A DNA stretch of 64,000 nt from an uncultured Cycloclasticus sp. (GCA_913057515.1 CAJXOJ010000008.1:24542-88541); one strand, 5' to 3'. Shown: positions 10,201-21,456, counted from the first letter of the stretch. Notes: a model not told the origin generated them from the sequence alone. Numbers and translations are program-made.

Positions 10201-11124
10201 CCAACCGTCTACGATCTTTTTCCAAGCAAAATAGCCACTCAAGTTTGATAGATTTAATTCCCCATCAGTCTTCAAAAGACTCGCTTTTCTAATCAACACT
10301 TTTCCTTTGACATCAGCTAGCCTTGCTGAGCGCCAAGCACTCCATAATTCAATATCACCCTCACCTTCATCGATAGAAAAATTATCTATTTTTAGTCGTG
10401 TTAAATACTGCTCGATATTAACTTTGCCTGCTTTAAGGTAAGCCTTAGCATCCCATTTTGAGCTTGATAAAACATCGCCTATGACCCGAGCTGTTAAATT
10501 GAAAGAACCACCACCCGTTTCTTCTGGCAAGCTAGCCGTCACATTAAGTGCGTGCTCGTTACCCTTGTTTTGAATGATAATATTTGCCTTTTCAAAGGTC
10601 ATATCTGGCAAATCTCGAAGCCCATCTTGCCATGTAATTTGACTGTCAATAAGCTCAAAGTGTTCGCCTTCTAGCAACCAAGAAAAATTGCCTGATGGGC
10701 TGTCATCGAGTTGCTCACTTGACAAACCAACAATGGATAAATGCCCATCACTAAACCGCTTAACCTTGATGCTGGTATTAACGATTGACATTTTGTTTGG
10801 CTCGAATTGACCAACTATAAAGTTAAGTGGATTAAACGATAGGCGTATTTCACCAATACTGAGAGTGTTTTTTTGATTATCGAGCTCATCTAACGTAATA
10901 CCGGTTAGGCTCAGCTGTGGTGTAAAGCCACTCATATTGGCCGATAGGCTGCCGATATGAACCTCACCACCTATTTCTTCGGCTAAGTATGTTTCAAGTT
11001 CTTTTTTGTATATTGGAATATCAGCTAAAAAGAAACGCGCAACCACAATGAGCACCGCCAGCACACTAATACTAACGGTAAAAACCCATAACAAAGAATG
11101 GCCAAATAGGCGAACTTTACTCAT
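7210..11124 (-). CDS. yhdP: YhdP-family AsmA-like envelope protein
   Basis: This 1304-residue protein has one N-terminal membrane anchor (about residues 8-33) and then a very long periplasmic beta-rich region, with the DUF3971/AsmA-like C-terminal portion typical of YhdP. In E. coli YhdP and related AsmA-like proteins act in phospholipid transport between inner and outer membrane. Gene order rng-yhdP-tldD is conserved. It overlaps the nitrilase start by eight bases at its 3' end and lies 16 bases after rng. Confidence 0.9.
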   Translation of the reverse strand: MSKVRLFGHSLLWVFTVSISVLAVLIVVARFFLADIPIYKKELETYLAEEIGGEVHIGSLSANMSGFTPQLSLTGITLDELDNQKNTLSIGEIRLSFNPLNFIVGQFEPNKMSIVNTSIKVKRFSDGHLSIVGLSSEQLDDSPSGNFSWLLEGEHFELIDSQITWQDGLRDLPDMTFEKANIIIQNKGNEHALNVTASLPEETGGGSFNLTARVIGDVLSSSKWDAKAYLKAGKVNIEQYLTRLKIDNFSIDEGEGDIELWSAWRSARLADVKGKVLIRKASLLKTDGELNLSNLSGYFAWKKIVDGWYLDAWDVAFKTKGTIQEKSQFSVQYRSDIDDNAFISGSLKEVNLQAMTDVLNYSNLLDQSYASLFEKLEIKGYLNKANVLLSKKGEQLEWATCGEIKGLSSQSYKAWPTINNFSGTGCSTQDKGWLDLNMEKGAVNFSPLFRDSIIVDKLEGLLTWAHNNNGWSINSDAITLTSPHISTQTRFNVKLPENIGQAFIDLQTNFSSAKSEFTSLYLPVGIMGKELVKWLDQAFISGSVNGGGVLLKGVLSDFPFRQKTGVFQVLFETEDIRLHYQDKWPDVMGVSAEVEFKNEGMQIVAHKGEIAGNQLNQVSVGIADFETDHYLHVNGHIDDDLNGLYRFFKQSPISQRVGTLLDHSSVSGPSVVDLTIDIPLRKRLEPKVHAVARLKGNTLKLPNLDLAINGIEGVIKYDENGLSGKSIKGHVLGEKLEVDIKAEKKSTIIDGKGQLDIGNIAKKYPSDVWKYIAGRSAATMKVELPHSGLVTASSSTVMLNSNLSGINIDLPAPVGKHKNSKVPFEVALTLGGQSLPIKASYGADLKTYIQLSENSSKKLEFTKADIHFGKTAALLPKKPGIQLSGIMDELNILEWKNKLAIEAVSPSTEPLVNQLNLRVKKLKWFETTFDNIFVTGEHKKSAWLGEISSPVITGRYDIPDRLDGEKKISLNLDSLRLPPIGEQLNGDKKSPVNPTDFPNIDINSKTLLIGESRLGKLTLQLRQKSKGMIIKLLTLTSARDNFKAEGAWELKDGQSLTGLSGKLSSESLGSLLKETELTDKLNGAPVEVDFDLNWPGEPQDFSKEHLNGYGEIKSGQGRLLEVEPGIGRIFGLLSLNTLQRRLQFDFSDLVEKGLSFDKAKGRFTVLDGKAQTKRFYLESPSARLDFQGHINLADETLDQLITVTPKTTESLPLAGVIAGGPLVGAAVYIAQKVAGKTVNKLTGYQFRATGPWSDPKIKQISQPGGKIFGFVGSVLTPIYDATVGQLPFDEQGEGLAADSVYDDE

Positions 11125-11140
11125 TAGCTATCCGTATGCA

Positions 11141-12592
11141 CTAGACCAAAACCACATCATATTGTTCTTGGCTAAATTCATTTTCAGCTCTAAATCGAAT
11201 ACGAATGCCAACGAAAGACTCCAAGTCAGCCAGTGTCGTCGATTCTTCATCAAGCAGCATATCGACAACTTCATTGGATGCTAAAACCAACAGTTCCTTT
11301 GCCTCATACTGACGTGCATCACGTATTATTTCACGGAAAATCTCGTAACATGTTGTCTCAGGCGTTCTAACCTGACCGGTACCTAAACAAGTTGGGCAGG
11401 GCTCGCACATGACTCGTTCCAAACTGTCCCTTGTTCGTTTACGTGTCATTTCAACTAAACCCAACTCAGACACGCTACTAATCGTATATTTTGCGTGGTC
11501 TTTACTCATCGCTTTTTCTAATACCGTCAATACCGCTTCTTTATGCGCCTCATCATGCATATCAATGAAATCGATAATAATAATACCGCCTAAATTTCTA
11601 AGCCTTAACTGACGTGCTGTAGCATGAGCGGCTTCCATATTAGTCTTAAAGATAGTCTGCTCTTGGTTAGTTCGACCTAAATAACTACCGGTATTAACAT
11701 CCACTGTCGTCATCGCTTCAGTTTGGTCAAATACCAAATGCCCACCTGATTTTAAAGCCACCTTTCGCTCCAAGGCTGCTTTAATTTCGCTTTCAATACT
11801 ATACATATCAAACAATGGACGATTGCCTTTATAGAGCTCTAATAAAGGTTTTACTTCTGGCATAAACTTGTCTGAAAAATCCATCATTTTGTCAAAATTA
11901 GTTCTCGAATCGATCACTATTTTAACCACTGAGGTCTGATACCAATCCCTTAAGATCCTTAATGCTAAAGGCAAATCCTCATATATAAGCCCAATCGGTA
12001 TATCTTTGATTTGTGGACTAATAGCATCCCAAAGCTTACTAAGAAACAACATATCGGCACGAATACTGTCTTCGTTAACACCTTCTGACGCGGTTCTTGC
12101 AATATAGCCGCCTGCATACCCTTGTGCCTTAAAAACCTCCATACACTCCAACAACCTTTCTCGTTCGGCGTCACCTTCTAGTTGCTGGGATAGCGCCAAC
12201 TTCTCTGAATAGGGCAGAAACACCTGGTATCGAGACGGGATTGAAATACTCATCGTTAAACGCGGACCTTTCGTTCCAATCGGTGCTTTCAACACCTGCA
12301 CAACAATGTGTTGGCCTTGTTGTAAAAACCGCTCAATCCCTTTTTCTTCTGAAGGTATTTCGCCATCCACTAACACATCTGATGCATGCAAAAAACCTGC
12401 TCGGCCCAGACCAATTTCAACAAATGCTGCTTGAATACCCGGCATCACACGACATATTTCACCGCGGTATAAATTACCAACAATATCGCGCTTACGTTGG
12501 CGCTCAATAATCAACTCTTGTAATACACCATTTTCAAGCACTGCCACTCTGGTTTCAGGTGGTGTGATATTGATTAGAATTTCATCGCTCAT
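11141..12592 (-). CDS. rng: Ribonuclease G
   Basis: RNase G is an endoribonuclease of the RNase E/G family that matures the 5' end of 16S rRNA and takes part in mRNA decay. The 483-residue protein has an S1 RNA-binding domain at about residues 37-120. The two metal-binding aspartates are D298 (DVNTG) and D341 (DFIDM), spaced as in RNase E. The zinc-link motif CPTC is at 399-402. It lacks the long RNase E C-terminal scaffold. It is preceded by a 361-base stretch after maf, so it may have its own promoter. Confidence 0.95.
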   Translation of the reverse strand: MSDEILINITPPETRVAVLENGVLQELIIERQRKRDIVGNLYRGEICRVMPGIQAAFVEIGLGRAGFLHASDVLVDGEIPSEEKGIERFLQQGQHIVVQVLKAPIGTKGPRLTMSISIPSRYQVFLPYSEKLALSQQLEGDAERERLLECMEVFKAQGYAGGYIARTASEGVNEDSIRADMLFLSKLWDAISPQIKDIPIGLIYEDLPLALRILRDWYQTSVVKIVIDSRTNFDKMMDFSDKFMPEVKPLLELYKGNRPLFDMYSIESEIKAALERKVALKSGGHLVFDQTEAMTTVDVNTGSYLGRTNQEQTIFKTNMEAAHATARQLRLRNLGGIIIIDFIDMHDEAHKEAVLTVLEKAMSKDHAKYTISSVSELGLVEMTRKRTRDSLERVMCEPCPTCLGTGQVRTPETTCYEIFREIIRDARQYEAKELLVLASNEVVDMLLDEESTTLADLESFVGIRIRFRAENEFSQEQYDVVLV

Positions 12593-12953
12593 TCTATTGC
12601 CAGACCCTTGGTTATTTATATTGAATGGTTATTCAATCGTTTGCATCTCACTTTACTATGAAAGCACTTTTTTCTGCTGCGATTTTACTCTTATTAGCCT
12701 CTAAACTTTGTCATACAGACGGTAAAATCAATATTTAGCTTGTTAACGGCATTTGTTTATATAATCTCATTCGGGCAAGTCTTAATACCTACGAAACGTC
12801 TAACTAAGTAACTCGTCTAAAATTGCTTAAACCAAACCCCCTCTCCTGTTGCAAAAAAGCCTTTTATATCAAAAAAACTCATGACTTAATGGTTTTAGCC
12901 TAACTGGCAGGCATTTCACTACTGAGCAGCAATGTGCTTACATTTACTTGACA
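12593..12953. other. 361-base intergenic stretch between maf and rng
   Basis: No convincing gene is present. It holds the inverted repeat ATTGAAT-GGTT-ATTCAAT at 12620-12637, which would lie in the rng 5' leader. It also holds a 26-codon ATG frame on the + strand at 12658-12738, with a hydrophobic, signal-like N-terminus but no Shine-Dalgarno sequence. A rng promoter is expected here on the - strand, but I could not pick a strong one by eye. Confidence 0.5.
12620..12637. repeat. Inverted repeat in the rng leader
   Basis: Perfect seven-base arms ATTGAAT and ATTCAAT flank GGTT, 28 bases before the rng start codon. It could be an operator or an RNA hairpin in the leader; the sequence does not say which. 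Confidence 0.45.
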
Positions 12954-13529
12954 TTAAGTGATATTAAGCCCACTTTGTTTAAGTAATTGTGAGGTTTCAT
13001 ATAAAGGTAAGCCCATGACTCCTGAAAAACTCCCCTCTAACCGCTTTATAAATACCGCCGCTTTCCCTTGTATTCCATATGCTCCTGCTTTGTCTTTAGG
13101 CTCACCCGTTGCCCAGTACCATTCAATCTCACGATCAGTAAGCGTTGAAAAAGTCACCTTACTTTCACTGACAAGCCAGTGCTCTTGCTTAGCGCCAATA
13201 ATAGCCACTGATGTCAGTACAGTATGGCTGGCCCCAGATAGCTGCCGAAGCATCAACATCGCCTGCTCTTTATTATTAGGTTTACCTAAGATTTTTCCAT
13301 CAATAATAACGGCTGTGTCAGACCCAAGCACCAGCACCTCATCACCTTTATACAAGGCTTTCGTTGCTGCCGCTTTCTCTATTGCTAAACGTTTCACATA
13401 GTCGTATGGGCGCTCGCCCTGAATTGGCGTCTCATCAATCTCAACCGATTTAATCTCGAAATCGACGCCTATTTGCTGCAGCAATTCTGCACGACGTGGT
13501 GATGAAGAGGCTAATATCAATCCCATCAT
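12954..13529 (-). CDS. maf: Maf-family nucleotide pyrophosphatase, YhdE type
   Basis: Maf/YhdE hydrolyses dTTP, UTP and related modified nucleotides to the monophosphates and is linked to house-cleaning and cell-division arrest. The 191-residue protein begins MMGLILASSSPRRAELL with the family SSSPRR motif. GSDTAV and AGAYGIQG are also present, the latter typical of the YhdE subgroup. Either of the two adjacent ATGs could be used. Its first codon directly abuts the rlmH stop codon. Confidence 0.92.
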   Translation of the reverse strand: MMGLILASSSPRRAELLQQIGVDFEIKSVEIDETPIQGERPYDYVKRLAIEKAAATKALYKGDEVLVLGSDTAVIIDGKILGKPNNKEQAMLMLRQLSGASHTVLTSVAIIGAKQEHWLVSESKVTFSTLTDREIEWYWATGEPKDKAGAYGIQGKAAVFIKRLEGSFSGVMGLPLYETSQLLKQSGLNIT

Positions 13530-14000
13530 CTATTCCCTGTGGTAAGGATGGTTATTCATTAGACTCCATCCCCTATACAGCTGCTCAGCGAGAATAATTC
13601 GCACCAGTGGATGCGGAAAGGTTAGCTGAGACAAACACCACTGCTCATTGGCCCGCTGCAAGCAAGCATCAGATAAGCCATCAGGCCCACCAATAAGAAA
13701 TATAATAGAGGAGTTAACGCCTTGCCAAGTCGATAGTTTTTTTGCCACAGTCGCTGTCGACCACTGCTTCCCCATCACCTCAAGTGCAACCACATAATCA
13801 GAGCCTTTAATCGAAGAAAGGATTTTTTTCCCCTCCTCTTCAGTCACTTTTATCAGGTTACTTTGCTTGGTTCTTTTCGCCGGCTGAATTTCAACCAACT
13901 CAAGCGAACACTCACGCGGCATACGCTTTTCATATTCTTTGTAACCGCTAGAAACCCAACTAGGCATTTTTTGCCCAACAGCCAAAATTTTTAGTTTCAT
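13530..14000 (-). CDS. rlmH: 23S rRNA pseudouridine-1915 N3-methyltransferase RlmH
   Basis: RlmH is a SPOUT methyltransferase that methylates pseudouridine 1915 in helix 69 of 23S rRNA. The 156-residue length is standard. The SAM-binding knot segments FLIGGPDGLS and the C-terminal HPLVRIILAEQLYRGW and NHPYHRE are characteristic. An AGGTG ribosome-binding site precedes the ATG. A terminator for the upstream lipoprotein gene ends only about 18 bases before the start, leaving little room for a separate promoter. Confidence 0.95.
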   Translation of the reverse strand: MKLKILAVGQKMPSWVSSGYKEYEKRMPRECSLELVEIQPAKRTKQSNLIKVTEEEGKKILSSIKGSDYVVALEVMGKQWSTATVAKKLSTWQGVNSSIIFLIGGPDGLSDACLQRANEQWCLSQLTFPHPLVRIILAEQLYRGWSLMNNHPYHRE

Positions 14001-14018
14001 TCAACACCTACTTTTCAC

Positions 14019-14045
14019 AAAAAAAGGCGGCTCATTTGAGCCGCC
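14019..14045 (-). terminator. Rho-independent terminator, distal of a tandem pair
   Basis: A perfect stem GGCGGCTCA/TGAGCCGCC with a two-base loop (14026-14045) is followed on the - strand by seven T residues. It is the second terminator after the OmpA-type lipoprotein gene and sits directly before rlmH. Confidence 0.88.
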
Positions 14046-14080
14046 TCTGATTTCTAGACCCTACATAGACTCAGATTAAC

Positions 14081-14113
14081 AAAAAAGGCTTAACCCTTTT
14101 CATTAAGTTAAGC
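14081..14113 (-). terminator. Rho-independent terminator, proximal of a tandem pair
   Basis: On the - strand, GCTTAAC (14113-14107) pairs with GTTAAGC (14094-14088) across a 12-base loop and is followed by C and six T residues. It begins immediately after the stop codon of the OmpA-type lipoprotein gene. Confidence 0.7.
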
Positions 14114-14773
14114 TTATCTAGCGTTTAATGGCGTTAACGTTATTTCTACACGTCTATTTTGCGCACGACCTTCTTTAGTAGCATTACTAGCAATCGGGCT
14201 TTGTTCGCCGTAGCCCATTACATTAAAACGCTGAGCCACAACCCCTTGTGAACGTAAATAGCCAGAAACGCTATGAGCACGCTGTTCAGATAGCCCTTGG
14301 TTATAGGCTGCATCACCAACACTATCAGTATGTCCTACAACCGTTACTGTTGTGTCTGCATATTCTTTAAGAATAATGGCCACTGAGTCTAATACTTGGT
14401 AAAAACCAGCATTGATACTGGAGCTATCTGTTTTGAATGTAACATTCCCAGGCATATTTAAAATAAGGTTGTTGCCCACGCGGGTAACACTCACCCCAGT
14501 ACCACTAAGTTGTTGGCGCAATTTCGCTTCTTGCACATCCATATAGTAACCAACACCGCCACCTGCGGCTGCACCCAATGCGGCACCTTTTAACGCAGTA
14601 TGCCTATCCCCTGTCATCGCACCGATGATAGCACCTGTCACCGCGCCCATGCCGGCACCTTTTGCCGCATTACTCGTTTGTTGCTCTTGAGTGTACGGGT
14701 TAATGGTTGTACAACCAGCGAGCGTGAATATTAAACCTGCTGCTAACCCTGTTGTTAGTTTTCTATTTCTCAT
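14114..14773 (-). CDS. OmpA-family lipoprotein with glycine zipper (YiaD-like)
   Basis: From the ATG at 14773, which has a GGGAGA ribosome-binding site, the protein is 219 residues. A lipoprotein signal peptide ends at lipobox LAGC (C21). A glycine-zipper segment (about residues 37-80, rich in GA and GG pairs) is followed by a C-terminal OmpA peptidoglycan-binding domain. That domain carries VVGHTDSVGDAAYNQGLSEQ and the NRRVEI motif. It probably anchors the outer membrane to the cell wall. It is inserted between rsfS and rlmH, which are neighbours in many relatives, and has its own pair of terminators. Confidence 0.92.
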   Translation of the reverse strand: MRNRKLTTGLAAGLIFTLAGCTTINPYTQEQQTSNAAKGAGMGAVTGAIIGAMTGDRHTALKGAALGAAAGGGVGYYMDVQEAKLRQQLSGTGVSVTRVGNNLILNMPGNVTFKTDSSSINAGFYQVLDSVAIILKEYADTTVTVVGHTDSVGDAAYNQGLSEQRAHSVSGYLRSQGVVAQRFNVMGYGEQSPIASNATKEGRAQNRRVEITLTPLNAR

Positions 14774-14906
14774 CAAATTCTCCCTATTATTACGTCTAGC
14801 CACGAACCATACCTTTCATGACACTCACTTTAAATCTACTTAGTCTATTTACTGTGTTCAGCATTTTAACCTAGTTAAATGAACCAACGATGAACTAAAG
14901 AAGCCT

Positions 14907-15236
14907 TTACGCTTCAGCGTCGACCGTCCACAACTTTTCTAGCTGATAGAACTCACGTATTTTAGCTTGCATAACATGAACAATGGTATCGCCCAAATCA
15001 ATAAGCACCCACTCACCCGCATCCATTCCTTCAACACCTAACGGAATGAAGCCCTGCTTTTTAGATAGCATTGACACTTCCATCGCCAAGGACTTTACAT
15101 GCCGGCTTGATGTGCCCGTTACAATAATGATATCGTCGGCAAACGAGCACTTATTTCGCACATCAATCACGTCAATTTGCTGACCTTTTTTATCATCCAG
15201 CGCCTTGCTGATGTTCGTTAACAACTGCTCTGACAT
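14907..15236 (-). CDS. rsfS: Ribosomal silencing factor RsfS
   Basis: RsfS binds ribosomal protein L14 and blocks subunit joining when nutrients are scarce. The protein is 109 residues, close to the usual 105. It shows the DUF143 signatures CSFADDIIIVTGTSSRH and GEWVLIDLGDTIVHVM. It follows nadD by 30 bases in the conserved holA-nadD-rsfS order. Confidence 0.95.
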   Translation of the reverse strand: MSEQLLTNISKALDDKKGQQIDVIDVRNKCSFADDIIIVTGTSSRHVKSLAMEVSMLSKKQGFIPLGVEGMDAGEWVLIDLGDTIVHVMQAKIREFYQLEKLWTVDAEA

Positions 15237-15266
15237 ATTCTCTTTACCTTATCTTGTATTATTTAG

Positions 15267-15905
15267 TTATTTATAAAAACCGTTTTTGCTAATTGCCTCA
15301 AAGCAATCACTGGTCAACATCTGCCTAACCGGTTTATTCTCTTTAAGCTGCCGCCTAACCTGCGTTGCTGAAATATCCATCGCAGTAACAGTTTGGATGT
15401 AAATTTTACCATGTGTTCGCTGCTTTAGTTGTGACTTATCCACCACTAAAAAAGGAGCCACATAAGCACCGACTTCTTGGCTGAATTGGTTATCAAAGCC
15501 AGCTCGATTAGTCACCACTATATGCGCCAAATCAATTATTTCTTGCCAGCGATGCCATGACATCAATCCATTAAATGCTTCCATACCTAATATAAGCACC
15601 AGTGAGCTATCTGGCTTACGTTGCCGAAAGGACGCTAATGTGTCTACCATGTAACTTGGCCCTTTCCTTTTCATTTCACAATTATCGGCCACTAAAGCAG
15701 GGAAATCTTTAACCGCTATTTGCAATAAGGCAAAACGTTCTTCTGCAGACAATACAGGGACTGAACGATGCGGTGGATTGGCCGACAGAACCATTCGAAC
15801 TTCATCTAAGCCGACCGCTTTACCTACATCGCTTGCTGCGGTTAAGTGACCGAGATGAATAGGGTCGAAGGTCCCACCATAGATACCAATAAATTCAATA
15901 CTCAT
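15267..15905 (-). CDS. nadD: Nicotinate-mononucleotide adenylyltransferase
   Basis: NadD joins nicotinate mononucleotide and ATP to form deamido-NAD in NAD biosynthesis. The 212-residue protein has the nucleotidyltransferase motif GGTFDPIHLGHL at about residues 10-21. The C-terminal ISATQVRRQL corresponds to the ISSTxxR motif. It lies between proA and rsfS and is probably co-transcribed with both. Confidence 0.96.
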   Translation of the reverse strand: MSIEFIGIYGGTFDPIHLGHLTAASDVGKAVGLDEVRMVLSANPPHRSVPVLSAEERFALLQIAVKDFPALVADNCEMKRKGPSYMVDTLASFRQRKPDSSLVLILGMEAFNGLMSWHRWQEIIDLAHIVVTNRAGFDNQFSQEVGAYVAPFLVVDKSQLKQRTHGKIYIQTVTAMDISATQVRRQLKENKPVRQMLTSDCFEAISKNGFYK

Positions 15906-15938
15906 ACTCGTTATTGGCTCTGTATAAGCAATGCAAGC

Positions 15939-17198
15939 TTATTGACGAATCTGTCCGTCACCCAACACGATATACTTTTGAGTCGTTAAGCCTACCAAAC
16001 CCACCGGTCCCCGTGCATGCAATTTATTCGTACTAATGCCAATTTCACCGCCTAAACCATATTCAAAGCCATCTGCAAAACGTGTTGACGCATTTACCAT
16101 CACAGAACTGGAGTCGACCTCACGTAAAAAACGCATCGCCTTAGCATAATCTGCTGTTACGATCGACTCTGTATGCCCCGAACCATGTTGATGAATATGA
16201 TCCATCGCAGCATCCATATCGCTGACGATACGAATAGATAAAATAGGCGCCAAGTATTCCTCATCCCAATCAGCCTCTTTCGCTTGAATGCAACTTGGTA
16301 AAATTTCACAGGTTCTTTCGCAACCACGAAGTTCTACATTTTCAGTCGCGTATAACTCGGCAAGTTCTGGCAATATTGCAGAAGCTATACCCTCGGCCAC
16401 CAATAATGTCTCCATCGTATTACAGGTTCCATAGCGTTGCGTTTTTGCGTTAAATGCGATGGATTTTGCCATCTCTTTATCCGCTAGATCATCTATATAA
16501 ACGTGGCAAACACCATGTAAGTGTTTGATGACAGGAACACGCGCTTCTTTACTAATTCGTTCAATTAAGCCTTTTCCACCTCGTGGAATAATCACATCTA
16601 CAGTCCCTTCCATACGGATCAACTCTCCCACTGCATTGCGATCGGTGGTTTCAATAATTTGCACCACGTCAGCAGGTAAGCCAGCCTGTTCCAAACCGCT
16701 ACTAATACAAGCAGCAATAGCTTGGTTAGAATGCTTTGCTTCTGATCCACCTCGCAAAATACTGGCATTACCAGACTTTAAACACAAAGCAGCCGCATCC
16801 GCCGTTACATTAGGGCGTGACTCGTAAATGATGCCAATAACACCTAAAGGAACTCGCATTTGACCCACTTTAATACCCGATGGACGCGAGTTAATTTGAC
16901 TCATTTCTCCAGCAGGGTCTGGCAAAGCCACTATTTGCTTCAGACCTTCAGCCATTGCCAGCACACGCTCTTCATTAAGCTCTAGACGGTCTAGTAAGGC
17001 TGTATCTAGGCCATTGTCTTTACCCGCCTTCATATCGAGTGCATTCGCTTTCAAAATAGTTAGCTGCTCAGCTTCAAGAGCATCCGCAATCGCCTCTAAT
17101 GCCTTGTTTTTAATACCTGTATTAGCACTGGCAATCACTCGAGCAGCACTTTTTGCGCGCTGCCCTAAGCCTTCCATGTATTCAATTAGTTCACTCAT
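15939..17198 (-). CDS. proA: Gamma-glutamyl phosphate reductase
   Basis: ProA reduces gamma-glutamyl phosphate to glutamate-5-semialdehyde with NADPH, the second step of proline synthesis. The 419-residue protein has the aldehyde-dehydrogenase fold, with the catalytic cysteine in [14 protein letters not shown]. The downstream family segments [20 protein letters not shown] and [17 protein letters not shown] are present. The partner gene proB is not in the window. Its position between holA and nadD is shared by several gammaproteobacteria outside the enterics. Confidence 0.97.
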   Translation of the reverse strand: MSELIEYMEGLGQRAKSAARVIASANTGIKNKALEAIADALEAEQLTILKANALDMKAGKDNGLDTALLDRLELNEERVLAMAEGLKQIVALPDPAGEMSQINSRPSGIKVGQMRVPLGVIGIIYESRPNVTADAAALCLKSGNASILRGGSEAKHSNQAIAACISSGLEQAGLPADVVQIIETTDRNAVGELIRMEGTVDVIIPRGGKGLIERISKEARVPVIKHLHGVCHVYIDDLADKEMAKSIAFNAKTQRYGTCNTMETLLVAEGIASAILPELAELYATENVELRGCERTCEILPSCIQAKEADWDEEYLAPILSIRIVSDMDAAMDHIHQHGSGHTESIVTADYAKAMRFLREVDSSSVMVNASTRFADGFEYGLGGEIGISTNKLHARGPVGLVGLTTQKYIVLGDGQIRQ

Positions 17199-17235
17199 CT
17201 TTATACCTGTCAGTCATCTGTACGTTATCGGCTGA

Positions 17236-18273
17236 TTATACCGCCACCAAGCCATATTGTTTTAATCGGCTTGGCTCACAAAAAGCTAAACAAATCTGCT
17301 CTATAAGCAGCCATTCATCACCGATTCCCACCCCTTTTGTAATGCGTTCTGCTTTAGCACATGCTTGCACTAAACCGTGCCATTGCTCTAGGCTACCGCG
17401 AGATAGCGCTGACAAATAAGCCGATTTTTTATTGTCCCATGTTCTATGTTTCTTAAATGTCGCATCGGTGCGACCTGTCGTTCTCTTTTCAAAACTTAAG
17501 CCGGCAAGAACACGCAATTCGCGCATGAGCGCCCACAACACAACGGGAGCAGCAAGTTTTTCACCCTGCAAGCCTCTAAGGATATGAACGGTTCTTACTG
17601 AATCGCCCGCCAATAGGGTATCGGTTAACTTAAAAACATCGTATCGCGCATTATCGGCCACGCTATTAATAATATCGTCTGCGGACAATTCAACAGCACC
17701 AAAAAGAATATGTAGCTTTTCAATTTCCTGGTCTGCTGCTAGTAAATTCCCCTCAACACTATCGGCCAGCAATTTAATGCCTTGTTGACTCGAACTTAAG
17801 CCTTTACGCTGAAGTCGGTGTTTCAGCCAGTGTATTAATTTGCCATCGGCTAATGGCCATACTTGCACAACAACACCGTGCTGATCTATCGACTTAAACC
17901 ATTTCGCTTTTTTTGAATTCGCGTCTAGCTTGCCAGCAATAATAATAAGTACATTATCGTTCGATAGCTCCGCGATGACTTTCTCAATAGCCAGCGAACC
18001 TTCTCGACCGGGCTTCGCCGTGGGTAAGTTTAATTCAATCAGGTTTTTTTCTGCAAATAAGGACTGACTTAAACAAGCAGCAAACAGCTGATTCCAATCA
18101 AACTTGCCTTCCACATGAAGCACTACGCGATTAAGAAAACCGGCTTCTCGCGCTTTTTTACGAATAAGGTCAACAGCTTCACCTTGTTGCAACGGTTCAT
18201 CACCAGACACTAGATATACTGGTGATAGCCCTTTATCGACAGAAGAAGAAAGTTGATTAGCGTCTAATTGCAT
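17236..18273 (-). CDS. holA: DNA polymerase III delta subunit
   Basis: HolA is the delta subunit of the clamp loader and opens the beta sliding clamp. The 345-residue length is normal. The N-terminal LSPVYLVSGDEPLQQGEAVDLIRKK segment and the internal LLAADQEIEKLHILFG segment are typical of the family. It follows lptE by 35 bases, in the conserved leuS-lptE-holA order. Confidence 0.95.
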   Translation of the reverse strand: MQLDANQLSSSVDKGLSPVYLVSGDEPLQQGEAVDLIRKKAREAGFLNRVVLHVEGKFDWNQLFAACLSQSLFAEKNLIELNLPTAKPGREGSLAIEKVIAELSNDNVLIIIAGKLDANSKKAKWFKSIDQHGVVVQVWPLADGKLIHWLKHRLQRKGLSSSQQGIKLLADSVEGNLLAADQEIEKLHILFGAVELSADDIINSVADNARYDVFKLTDTLLAGDSVRTVHILRGLQGEKLAAPVVLWALMRELRVLAGLSFEKRTTGRTDATFKKHRTWDNKKSAYLSALSRGSLEQWHGLVQACAKAERITKGVGIGDEWLLIEQICLAFCEPSRLKQYGLVAV

Positions 18274-18308
18274 CTGCTCTAGCTTCTCACAAGCTAGCCA
18301 TTTTTATA

Positions 18309-18845
18309 TTAAAGAGCGACTGGAGTTACTTTTAGTGCCTGCACTCGTCTTAAAATTTGTTGTGCAGCGTCACGCTTTAAATCACGTGCGATAACCGCTG
18401 ACTCATTCGTTCGACCAATCACGTCATTTTCATCATCAATAAAATCTCGAACAAGCAATAAAGCCTCATTATCCAATAGCACCTCACCATCAACTATCGC
18501 TAAACTATAAATAACAGAGTATTGCATTTCCGACTCGCGAACTTTACCCCTTGAGTCAACACTCAATGTTCTGTTTTCTGACTCTTCTTTATGGATCGTC
18601 AAGACAGCATCCGCATCAGAACGCTTAGTAACCACATCAGCCGAATAGGCAAGCATCTCATTTAAATCCTTCACTAAGTCACTACTTTGCGAACCTGCAA
18701 CATATATTTTCTGAAGTTCAGCAGGCAATTCAAACGACCCTCTTAACTTAAAGCCACACCCCGTTAACAATATAGATAGCAAGCAAATAGATATGACTAA
18801 ACGTAGCATAAGGTAAGTGTTCGTTTGATTATTTATCATCTTCAT
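18309..18845 (-). CDS. lptE: LPS-assembly lipoprotein LptE
   Basis: LptE is the outer-membrane lipoprotein that plugs the LptD beta-barrel and helps insert lipopolysaccharide. The 178-residue reading has a signal peptide ending at lipobox LLTGC (C30), then GFKLRGSFELPAELQKIYV, the conserved start of the mature domain. The ATG at 18845 is taken; later in-frame ATGs at 18839 and 18809 also leave a workable signal peptide, and none has a strong Shine-Dalgarno. It begins five bases after leuS, indicating one operon. Confidence 0.93.
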   Translation of the reverse strand: MKMINNQTNTYLMLRLVISICLLSILLTGCGFKLRGSFELPAELQKIYVAGSQSSDLVKDLNEMLAYSADVVTKRSDADAVLTIHKEESENRTLSVDSRGKVRESEMQYSVIYSLAIVDGEVLLDNEALLLVRDFIDDENDVIGRTNESAVIARDLKRDAAQQILRRVQALKVTPVAL

Positions 18846-18850
18846 ATCCG

Positions 18851-21346
<2,496 letters not shown>

Positions 21347-21456
21347 TTAGCTACCTCCAAATCTAAAGTTGTATTAGGCAGAACAAGCCTTTAAATTTTT
21401 TTCATACAAACTAAGATTAACTGTTTTAAAAAGCGACCCTAAGCTAAGGAGATTTT

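Noticed and set aside
16525..16827. 100-codon + strand frame opposite proA
   Set aside because: Antisense shadow of a strongly conserved enzyme gene.
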